64,000 nucleotides of DNA, taken from Microstegium vimineum. Taxonomy: Eukaryota > Streptophyta > Magnoliopsida > Poales > Poaceae. Below, in pieces: positions 35,428 through 44,721 of the stretch. The stretch spans positions 53,119,583 to 53,183,582 of the forward strand of contig CM039124.1 in assembly GCA_022036555.1 (NCBI GenBank). The letters run 5' to 3'. Every line of letters starts with the position of its first letter. The first letter of the stretch is position 1. The translations under genes and the position numbers were made by a program. The notes under the pieces were generated by a model, which was not told the origin of the DNA, did not search any database, and saw only the letters and a program-made list of their open reading frames with translations.

Positions 35428-37387
35428 GAGACGATGTCCAATCCTGGCTTGGGAGGCTACGGACATGCCGATCAGCCTCACACACTGTACAGTAGTAGTA
35501 GAATTCGTATCCACGGTTTTCGTAAACTGCAGACGGCGGTCAAGATTCTCTCTGAATTAGTAGCTCTGCATGTGAGGTCATCCAAGTTACATCACGGCAC
35601 ATGAACTGGGCGGGCTGTGCAGCCCTAGCTTTTCAGAGCTCCATGCATTCAGAAGACCAGTCGTCTTTGACCTCGAACTTAGCTCGCCATCTGTCACTGG
35701 AGGACAAACAAACGAAGGCCACGACGAGAGTACTAGGCGTACTAGGAGAGTGAGTAGGTCTCGCGCGCGTCTCGGAGAGACCGATCAAACATTTCCATTT
35801 CCGCAAACAGCTTCGCGTTTTTCAGAGGCGCCAATGCGCCATGCATGATTGATCGATTAGCAGTGGTGATCTGTCGCTACGGGGTGCGCAATGGATTAGT
35901 AGGTCAAAACGCGGGGTTTAATTTAATTTAAACACGTAGTACGGCGTCCTCGCGCCCGCATGACATGGCGCCGTGACGCCGGTCGCCGGTGACATTAATT
36001 TCATGGACGGCCCCTGTCGGCACATCACGTCCGACGGCTACAGCGCCGTGACGGCCTTTAACATGCAGGGTGCACGTCGCGATGTGATGGCGCCCGCGCG
36101 CGGCGCGGTAGGATGTGATCAGATCAGCCAGGCAGGAGACGCTCGCATCGCATCCCACTGGGCACTGGCGGACGGCTGCCTTTCAGTTTCAGGCTGTCAC
36201 CGCGCGCCGGTGTCCTTTCGCTCTGGAGGAAAAAAAAAAAAGACATGAATGACGGCGACGCGATCGCCCGCTGCAGCTGCACCTCCGCCCATCGAAGACG
36301 ACGACGGACGGCGGATGGGTCACCTGATAAGCCCGGCATCGCTTTTCACGCTGCTGTCCTCGACAGTCTCCGCATTCAAGGTCTCCTTCTTGTCAAGTCA
36401 ATTCGTCGTACGTGTGACTGACCGAGTCCTGCACCGGAGCAGCTAGTGACCGGGAATCGTCTGTTGCTTGGACATGGACGACGTTGAAAGTTGAAACTAA
36501 TCCAAACTGATCACAGCACAATAGTAGTACTCCGTACGCACTACTGGTTCTTAAAAGGTGGAGAAGATATATATAGCTAGTGGAGGGGCTACATCACGCA
36601 TCAGTATGCATCTGCAGAGATTAACTTCTTTGTACTGGTGCTTAATAATGTGATAGCATTCTCTCTTTAAGCACTCATAATCACTAAGATAAGCACCTTG
36701 TACATGCTCTTCATGTTCAGGAGGCCAATAATTGGTGCCACAATTTGGCAAGCAAACAAACAAAGCCAGCCACCATCATCGTAGGATATATTATCATAAC
36801 TATGGCACGACTGAAGGCTCATAAACCGATCTACATAACTAAGTACCTCCATGGTACATATCCAATCATTTAATAATAAGCACGCTAGCTTCATGATTAC
36901 TTTCCTTGGAATGGCAAAGTGTTGTTCCATAGATGGTTTTTTTTTGGCTAACGCTATTTTGTTATGAGAGAAAACAATATAACATGACTGAAAAATTGAA
37001 ACGAATAGACCTTAGGAAGAGCAATAAAGAACAATACTATGGAACCCCCCAAAAAAAATCACAAGTAGAAGTAATGTTAGGATTCTATATTCTCAGCTCA
37101 TGGTCAGATCGTTGTCAGTTAAGCTTTGGTGGATCCGATTCCGGAGAAGCTAAAAGAATCCGTAGACAATAATATGCAACCAGCTGATATTCACAAAGAA
37201 TCCCAAGATCACACAGGCAGCATCTCCCTGTGGGGAAGGGGATGCATATATCCTCCAAACAAAAGAAGCAAATCTAACAAACCTTTCTAGTTCCTCTGAA
37301 AAGGACACAAAAGGAGAAGGCTGGTCTCCACCCTGGTCCAATGAGTAAGAACCGGTTTTACAACTAAGCAGCTGCTCCCATTTCCAG
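35428..37387. other. Intergenic DNA, no gene recognised
   Basis: Includes a GC-rich patch at 35.9-36.3 kb with overlapping short frames on both strands, then AT-rich sequence. No exon chain, RNA gene or complete transposon could be supported. Confidence 0.45.
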
Positions 37388-37553
37388 CCAAGAAGAAAGA
37401 GCAGAGCCGTGTTTCACATCAAATAATTAAGCAAAAGGAAGGGGGAAAAGGTTAAGAGCTTGTTTGGAACCCAAGAAGAAAGAGCAGAGCCGTGTTTCAC
37501 ATCAAATAATTAAGCAAAAGGAAGGGGGAAAAGGTTAAGAGCTTGTTTGGAAC
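37388..37553. repeat. Perfect 83-bp tandem duplication
   Basis: 37388-37470 and 37471-37553 are identical by eye over 83 bp, each starting CCAAGAAGAAAGAGCAGAGC and ending GAGCTTGTTTGGAAC. The last 15 bp of each unit are the left end of the MITE at 37539-37654. Confidence 0.88.
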
Positions 37554-37654
37554 GTATAAATTTCACACACACACAGGAATTTGACAAGAATAAGTTTATT
37601 TTCACAGAAAAAACGCATGAATGAAAAAAAAATTCTCGCGTTCCAAACAGGGTC
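37539..37654. mobile_element. Tourist-like MITE (PIF/Harbinger)
   Basis: Ends GAGCTTGTTTGGAACG and, inverted, GACCCTGTTTGGAACG, flanked by TAA at 37536-37538 and 37655-37657. The interior carries a CACACACACACA run and is non-coding. Its left end takes part in the adjacent 83-bp duplication. Confidence 0.7.
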
Positions 37655-37871
37655 TAACTAGGTTCTCTAGCAGAAATTACGTACGCCTACTTACCACATG
37701 TTTCGACATGAAACGCAGAAGGGGTGGGATCATCTCTCTAGCTAGCTAGGAGAGCCGTCGGATACGGGATCGATCGGACGACGGCCCCCGAGAGAAAAAA
37801 AAATAAAACCTAACAAAGCTAGCTAGGCAGGCCTAATAATAAGTGTAGTATTTATTTATCACGAGCCTAAA

Positions 37872-39777
37872 CTAAAACTCCCTCGGGTCGATGAATATGG
37901 AGTGTCTTGCCGGCGCCTTGGTCCAGTCGCCGAGCGGGCCGCCGGTGCTGTAGCCGTCGGCGAGGCGCTTGATGCACCAGAGGTCCTCGGCGCCGAGGCG
38001 CGCCCAGTGCGGCACCCCGTCGCGGACGGGCTCGCAGGCGCCGACCTCGGTGGCCACGACGCCGCAGCCTCCGTCCCGCGCCATGTTGTGCGCGTTGCGG
38101 CAGAGCGCGCGGGCGAGCCTGGGGGCGTCGGGGCCGGCGCCGCCCAGGCCGTAGAGGAAGTAGAGCCCGAACGGCGCGAAGAGGTTGGGGATGGAGGGGA
38201 TCCCGAGCCACGGCGCGGCGCGGTCCACGAGGCGCGTGGCGCCCGCCGCGGCGCGCATCAGCCGCGGCGCCCCGCGGACCTCGAGGCGGAAGGCGTCCAT
38301 GCAGTTCCACACGCTGAGCACGGCCCACGACGGCGGCGGCGCGGCCAGGAACGCCTCCACGCCGCCCTCCCACTCCCACTCCCACGACGACGACGGGACG
38401 GCCAGGAACGTGCCCAGCGACAGGTCGTTGGACAGGACGGCGTCGATGTCGGCGGGGAAGAACTCGACGTTGGCGAAGTGCCAGCGGTAGAGCAGCTCGG
38501 CCTCCCGCGGGTCGAGCTCCAGGATGACCGCGCTCCGCGACGGCCTGAGGGCGTGGCGGAACACCGGGTGCACCAGCACGGACGGCGTGCGGAACTTGGC
38601 GTAGCCGCAGCGGCCGGTGAAGAGCCGCACCGACGGCTCGTTGTCCTGCTCTGTCGCCATGTACGAGTACTCGGCCCCTCTTTGACGGAACCACTCCTCC
38701 ATCCGATCCACCAGCTTCTTCCCCACACCCTTCCTCCTGCAGCCACGCGCACGTACGGCAACAACAGTGAGCCACGTACGACTACAGGATATATATATAT
38801 ATATTCTTGTTCTTGGTGATGAAAAACAACAACATTGTATATATATAATATAATATAATATAATAGTGTACAAGTAACGTTTGTTGTTGCATTCGTACTT
38901 ACTACGTAGGAATAGGAGTACGCGTACGTACGTACCGGTGGCTGGGCGAGACGCGGAGGCCGAGGATGTAGCCAACCTTGGTGTAGATGGGTCGTCGTCC
39001 TTAGCGGCCTGCTGGCCAGAGACGACGGTCTTGACGCAGCCGCGGACGAGCCCGGCGATCTCCGTGCTGTTGGGGCCGGTTGCTGTCTCCGCGACCTGCA
39101 TGCGTTTCCATATCGGTGGCCGTTCTTCAAACATGCGTTTCGGGCATTAAAATTACTACTCTACTTGATTGATGAAGTTCCTTTATTTCCTTCCTTCCTC
39201 CATCCGGCTGGTCGGGGGGACCCAGCCACGTACGTCGTACGGGCCGGGCGCCGGAACCGGAATGTGAGAAGAAACGAGACGAAACACGACGAGGGCGGGA
39301 GGCATGGGGGGACGGGCGGAGGACAGGTGGTAGGCTAGGTCGAGCCAGCGAGCCCGCCCGGCCTCACCTGCTCTGCTGCATGCATCTGGCCGGCCAGCCG
39401 CTGGGCCTGTGCGTGGTCTGTGGAGCATGCTTACATACTGTGCTTAATTAGACGCAGCCGTCCCGCACGTACAGACCGACCCCGGCCGATCGAGCCAGCC
39501 ACGACCACGACCACGACCACGACGTGGGCGTATAGAGCAGAGCAGAGCAGAGATCAAGTACTACGTGTAGTATATACGACGTACGTACCAGCATGAGTGA
39601 GTCCGGCGAGTGGCGAATGCGGCAGAGCGGGTCGCCGAGGAGGTCCGTGAAGAGGCACATCTTGCCGGCGCCGCTGCACCCGACCTCGCACGCGCGCTCC
39701 ACTTCCTCCACGCCGGCGCGGTCGCGCGCGACGTCGTACGCCCGCACAACCACGACGGCCGCCGGCGCCTCGACCAT
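37872..39777 (-). CDS. HOOKLESS1-like GNAT N-acetyltransferase with apparent 1-bp frameshift
   Basis: Three exons on the minus strand: 39777-39589 (63 codons), 39095-38936, 38736-37872; introns are GT-AG. Exon 1 has the HLS1-type start (YDVARDRAGVEEVERACEVG, LFTDLLGDPLCRIRHSP). Exon 3 holds the acetyl-CoA-binding RRKGVGKKL, then EEWFRQRGAEYSYMATEQDN, AVLSVWNCMDAF and the C-terminal SIFIDPREF. Known: Arabidopsis HLS1 controls the apical hook downstream of ethylene and auxin; the role in grasses is less clear. The exons sum to 1214 nt, one short of 1215, and HLS1 has 403 residues. In exon 2 the frame shifts at a CCC run near 38988-38992, between the codons for GQQAAKDDD and IYTKVGY; one missing C would account for it. 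The gene may be a recent pseudogene, or the base may be an assembly error. Family certain; function of this copy uncertain. Confidence 0.85.
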
Positions 39778-40496
39778 CTCCTCCCGCGCCGGCCGGGAAG
39801 AAGACGATCGACGACGAGGAGGCCGGTTTGGCGCTTGCTGATATATAGTACGTAGTTGCGAGGCGAGACGGGTGATGAATGAAGAAGGGAGGAGGGCGCA
39901 AGTATGAATCACGTGAGTGCCGGCGCGGGCGGGAGGCGTCCTTTTGCGTGCCTCTGCCTCCTCTCCACAGTTACTCCTCCGCGCGTCCTCCCCACACACG
40001 CACGAAAGAGGAAGGAGTAGCGGGCGGGCGGGCGCACGCAGCTAGCTATCCGCCGCCCACTCCGTCCGCGGATATCCCTCCGGCCCCGGCCGGTGCAATA
40101 ACGACTGGCGGCGTCCGTCTAGCTTGTTTTCGTAGGCAGGGGCAGGGCGCGCGATTGCGTGCGCGGGACAGGACCGCGCGCGCGCCGGTTGAGGTCGATG
40201 ATATATGTCGTAGCTCAGGCTCAGCTAGCTAGCTTTCGAGCGGAGCTAGCAGCAGGGCTTTGCAGGGGAAGAAGACCGGTAGGAATAGGATCGGAGAACA
40301 GGTTGCAAACTTGCTATTGCTACTACGACATCCTCCCTATAGCAGAGGGGATGCTGCTCACTGCTCTGGGCGCGGATGGATGTGGTGACTGGTGAGTGAG
40401 TGGTGGTGTAGCGATCCGCAAACACACAGGGGAAGGCGGCTGCTCAGGCTCAGCTCCCGTTGATGGCAGGTGAGTGAGAGCCGCTTGAGCGGCTGC
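39778..40496 (-). other. 5' leader region of the HLS1-like gene
   Basis: Lies between the TATA box and the start codon. It is GC-rich with several upstream ATGs on the minus strand, and a CACGAC repeat lies nearby in intron 1 (39500-39523). A leader of nearly 700 nt may hide an intron in the untranslated region, which cannot be settled from sequence. Confidence 0.4.
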
Positions 40497-40504
40497 TATT
40501 TATA
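40497..40504 (-). promoter_or_regulatory. TATA box of the HLS1-like gene
   Basis: On the minus strand the sequence reads GGTATAAATAGC, a textbook plant TATA box in GC-rich surroundings. It faces the HLS1-like gene, placing transcription start near 40465. Confidence 0.55.
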
Positions 40505-40833
40505 CCGGCGTTGTCTATACGCTTGGACCTCGGATCAAGTTGGCCCCACCAGGTGAAAATGGTACGCCGCTGGGTACCACTCCTTTTCCATTTTCACTTT
40601 GTTCCGTACTATGTAGGTTTAATCTTCTTTTAGCATAATATCAACTCGAGCTTCATCACGGTCCACAATCTTGAGCTATATAGGTATTGCATTGGAAGTT
40701 TTCTAAATAAGTTTAGTACCTGCAACTTACTAAGATTGTTTATCTTTCTTTCTTTCTTTCTTTAACATAATAAATACCAAATAGTCTATATTAATCTTTA
40801 TCCAGTTGTGATAAGTTCATCAATTAAAATATA

Positions 40834-41075
40834 TACTCCCTTTGTATCTGATTTAGACAATATAAAATATTAGGAATATAAATGATCAATAACTTAAGTT
40901 GTTGAGATTGCAAATGTGAAAATTATACGAATAGATTTGTCTTGAAAAATACTTTCATAAAAGTATACATATATTATTATTTCATAAATATTTTTATAAA
41001 AATAAAGGTCAAAGTTGTGATTGGAAGATCGTGTCACTGTCCTAAATGACTTCTAAATCCGATACTGAGGAAGTA
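40834..41075. mobile_element. Stowaway-like MITE
   Basis: TACTCCCTTTGTATCTGATT and, inverted, TACTTCCTCAGTATCGGATT at the two ends, TA borders, AT-rich interior. A CTTT microsatellite (about 40745-40764) lies just before it. Confidence 0.7.
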
Positions 41076-41549
41076 TATTTTATTCTTTAATCTTTGTCAG
41101 TTCTTAACACTACCTTTCTCTGCCCCCAAAATAAATGCATTTGCGTAGCTAGAAATGTATTTTTTTGGGACATGACTATGTATATTTAGTTAAAATCTTA
41201 GCTTAAAAAATGAATTTATTTTGGGGGCAGAGTGACTTTATAGCGCATGGGAGGCTATTTGTTTGAGAGCAGTGCATGGGAGTCAAATGGGTCAAGAAGA
41301 AATTGTCCAAAAGTTACATAAGCACTGAATTACATTCTAGTCACACAATTGTGAGGGCCACATTCTTGGTGTAGTTGTTAAATAACTAAGACTAGAGTTG
41401 AACCTTCATATAACTGTATGCTTACCCTTGTCTAAAAACTAGCTCTTGCTCCTATGCATATTCAACGTAAGGCCAGCCTTTGACCACGATGATAAGTATC
41501 AATTTTGTGATGTATACTCTCGATAAAATATGTTAAAAAAAACGGGGTA

Positions 41550-41554
41550 CTTAG
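41550..41554. repeat. Target-site duplication of gypsy copy 2, left
   Basis: CTTAG directly precedes the left LTR and recurs directly after the right LTR at 55741-55745. A 5-bp duplication is standard for LTR retrotransposons and proves one insertion event. Confidence 0.9.
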
Positions 41555-42877
41555 TGTCGGTGTTATGACCCGGGGGTCAAGACCACCAACAAGTAAATTT
41601 GTATATCGCGTGCTCCCTCTCCCAGACGTGATGCAAGATGGACACAAAGTTTATCCTGGTTCGGGCAAAGAAGGCCCTACGTCCAGCGGGGGAGGATGAC
41701 TTGTATTATCTCGCACCCAAAGCGTGCTCATACAGGAGGGGTACAAGCTGTGTTACACGGAGTCGGCCACCCGAGGGGTCGATCGAGTGGCGTGGTGTGT
41801 GGAGTGTGGACTAGGGTCCCTGAGAACGAAAGTCCGATCAGAGTCCCATATGAAGTCGGAGTCGATCCCCTCTGTACTCTACCTCGGCGTCCCCTTTTAT
41901 AGACCAAGGGGAGGTCCGAGGGTACAGGGTCCTAATAGTAGAAGTATGGGCGGCGTATCCGCGGCACAGTGTTGGCGGAGAGACGTTGAACACTGTCGCG
42001 ACATGGCTTTCCCGTCCTTCAGGCGTCCCTGGTCGTGGCGGCAGTAGAAGTCGTCGCAGTGCAGTGTCCGCAGGCGGGCACGAGTCCCACGGCCGAAGCG
42101 GGACGGGGCGGATGGGATGGCTTCCGTACCGGAGTTGTTGAAGAGGGGGGGTCGAGCCCCTGGTCGAGGGAGGGGGTCGAGCCCTGTGTGACTCCGTCGC
42201 GTTCCCGAAGTCGTCGTCGAGGGTCGCACTGTTCACTTTCCGAGGGGTATTGTTGGAGTCCGTACTCGCGTAGTGGCAACAGTAGCGGCACAGTTGATGG
42301 GAACCGGGGACTGGACGGGGAGTTGGCGGATTTGACAGCGGACGCAGGCGCCCATGTCGTTAGGTGGGTTCACTTTAACCCATGTCGGAGCAGTTGGGTT
42401 AATCGAGCCCCTCGTCCGAGGGTCGTCCGCTCGACCCTTGGTCGAGGGGGAGGTCGAGGCGTCGACGGGGTCGGAGAGGTTGAAGTCGAGGTAGAGTCGG
42501 GGGGTCGTTCGCTCGACCCCTCGTCCGTCGTCGAGGTGGAGTCGGGGGTCGTTCGCTCGACCCCTCGTCCGTCGTCGAGGTGGAGTCGGGGGTCGTTCGC
42601 TCGCCCCCTCGTCCGTCGTCGAGGTGGAGCCGGGGGTCGTTCGCTCGCCCCCTCGTCCGTCGTCGAGGTGGAGCCGGGGGTCGTTCGCTCGCCCCCTCGT
42701 CCGTCGTCAAGGTGGAGCCGGGCCGGGGCTTGTTGCCGCAGTTGGTGTAGAGGGGGCCCTCGATTGATGGGCCGCGTCTCACCGAGTAGTGGGCTGATCC
42801 TTGCCTTAAAAATGGTTGCTATGTTTAGCGTTAATTTATTGAAGGGTTTAGGGTACCCCTTACCTTCGTACCCGACA
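41555..42877 (-). repeat. 3' LTR of copy 2 (complete)
   Basis: 1323 bp with ends TGTCGGTGTTATGACC and CCTTCGTACCCGACA. It contains a 45-bp minisatellite at about 42500-42720, five units built on GGGGTCGTTCGCTCG and CCGTCGTCGAGGTGGAG. Long open frames here (for example 42035-42904) come from this repetitive GC-rich sequence and not from a gene. Confidence 0.93.
41894..41901 (-). promoter_or_regulatory. LTR TATA box (3' LTR, copy 2)
   Basis: TATAAAAG on the minus strand, at the same place as in the other LTRs. From this LTR it would drive transcription outward, toward lower coordinates and the HLS1-like gene region. Confidence 0.5.
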
Positions 42878-42879
42878 GT

Positions 42880-43087
42880 AGCCCCCGAGGCCCCAGAGGA
42901 GTGATTTAGAACTCCTCTGGGGGCTATGATACTCGTTTCTCGGATGGAGTAAGGATTGCCCGGAGGTTTTGTCCTTGGCCTGCAGGGTTAGTGAGAAATC
43001 CGATTCTCTGCGGGGTGCGCGCGAGCGCACCCCGCGGGGGTAGCCCCCGAGGCCCCAGAGGAGTGATTAAGAACTCCTCTAGGGGCT
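42880..43087 (-). other. Hairpin cluster before the 3' LTR (copy 2)
   Basis: Hairpin 42880-42925 (AGCCCCC and AGAGGAGT arms, 8-nt loop) lies 2 bp from the LTR. Hairpin 43010-43035 is a perfect 10-bp stem, GCGGGGTGCG/CGCACCCCGC, with a 6-nt loop. Hairpin 43042-43087 repeats the first. The same three occur in copy 1 (2369-2576) with base changes on the arms. Confidence 0.75.
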
Positions 43088-43179
43088 AAAATGCGTTGTA
43101 TAGTGGGTTTTTTTAAGGATACCTGGAGACGTGGCACCCTGTCGAGGGGTCGATTCCATTCCTTTTCCTGAAAAGAGAA

Positions 43180-44300
43180 GTGTTCGAGGGCGGCTGTCGA
43201 ACCCTACCAGCCTTTGCTCCCTCGAGCACCACTGGAGTCAGAGCGCCCCGCCCGAGAGGTCGACTCTGTCTGCCAGGTTACGAGTTTTCGACCCTCCTTC
43301 GTCGAGGGGTGTCGTGCGTAGTCGGGCCCTCGAGCCCTCGAATGGCTAGGCCTTCACTACCTCATAGCGTCCTTCCCACGAATCCTTTTGTTCGGATTGT
43401 GGGGTGAAGAGTATCGTGCTATCCTCGTTAGGACGAGCCCGAAGTCCTCGGTGAGCTGTTCTCGGGCATGAGTCCATTAGAAATGGTGCCCTGTACGGGT
43501 AAAAATCCGAGTGAGAACTCGACCCCGTTCGATAGGGATCGACTAGTGGCCCGGAGGCGTTCTCATTGTTAAGCAAGCCGTACGGCTTGCTAAGCACGAC
43601 CATGTGGATCACCAAGGTGCCAACCCCATTCGATAGGAGTTGGTGGCTCGATGCCTCCCAGTGCAGGGATCCTTAGGTGTTCCTAGGTATGCCTCGGATA
43701 TGTCCCAGGGAGCCTCGAGAGTTCGTTCTCGAGCTACCGGGACATCCCTGACTCATGTACTCGAGGGCGGCTGTCGAACTCCATTCGTGGAGCCAGCCTT
43801 CGCTCCCTCAAGATTTGGGGGTGGACCGGAGTCCGTTAACCATGGGTCCTTCCTGACCTCAGGTACTCGAGGGTGGCTGTCGAACCCTATGTAAGGGCCA
43901 GCCTTCGCTCCCTCAAGATTTGACGGATGGTTCGTCATCCGACGCTACCCTCAGGAGGAGGAGTCCTACCTTGTGGACCGCCGAGGGGAAAAGCAGGTGG
44001 TTGTTGTATTGAACTTGGGGACATACCTGAGTCGGAGCTCTCGAGGGAGGCTGTCGAACCCCCGGACGGGCCAGCCTTTACCCCTTCGAGGCCATGGAAC
44101 GATCTGGAGTTGACGACCCGAGGCCCCGTCAGGCCTCGGGTACTCGAGGGGGGCTATCGAGCCTGTTCGTAGGCCGGCCTTTGTCCCCTCGAGATTTTGG
44201 GCATGGACCGAGGTCCTAACCCGAGGTCATTTCTGGCCTCGGGTACTCGAGGGTAGCTGTCGAACCCTCTTTCGAGGGCCAGCTCTCGCTGCCTCAAGAT
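43180..44300 (-). repeat. TCGA-rich repeated units (copy 2)
   Basis: Six units with the core GGCTGTCGAACCC near 43191, 43766, 43870, 44049, 44152 and 44256. The last four are about 104 or 180 bp apart. Each is followed by a GGCCAGCCTTCGCTCCCTC-like stretch. No coding frame spans them. Confidence 0.75.
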
Positions 44301-44512
44301 TCCTTACCCTCGAAGACGATGTTTCCGGCCGCGCACCTTTTTAGGCGATGTCCGTTCGGCGCAATAGTGCGGTTGCAGGGCGGAGTGCGGCGCGGAGCCC
44401 GATGATGGGACGGTACGCCTTATCCTAGAGGGAATACGAGGAGGGGAGTACGGGTGAATTAAATGCGGAGATTCCTTGCCTGTTTGCCGGATTCGTCCGT
44501 CGGCCTCCCGCG

Positions 44513-44520
44513 TATAAGTA
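44513..44520 (+). promoter_or_regulatory. TATA box of the antisense gene (copy 2)
   Basis: CGCGTATAAGTAG, identical over 13 bases to copy 1, about 200 bp before the ATG at 44722. The leader that follows contains a GA-rich microsatellite (44641-44672). Confidence 0.65.
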
Positions 44521-44640
44521 GCGAAGGTGAGGGGTCTGGTGCTTTTTCCGCATACTTGCCTTCCCCGCCTCCTTGCCTTCGCCTTCCTTGCCTTCTTCTC
44601 TCCGCCTCTGCCTTAGGCGTCCCGCGAGCAGGAACTCTGC

Positions 44641-44671
<31 letters not shown>

Positions 44672-44721
44672 AGATAGGGAGCGTACCATCCGCCGCCAAG
44701 TCCGAACAAACCACCGTCTCT

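Noticed and set aside
37902..38819. 305-codon plus-strand frame over the HLS1-like gene
   Set aside because: Shadow of the HLS1-like exon 3; repetitive Ala/Glu/Arg composition and no domain.
42500..42720. Regularly spaced repeats resembling a CRISPR array
   Set aside because: Units are contiguous tandem repeats without unique spacers, in a plant LTR.
42035..42904. 289-codon frame in the LTR with repeated VRSTPRPSSRWSRG-like units
   Set aside because: It is the translated 45-bp minisatellite of the LTR, present in every LTR copy, and lies in U3 rather than a coding region.
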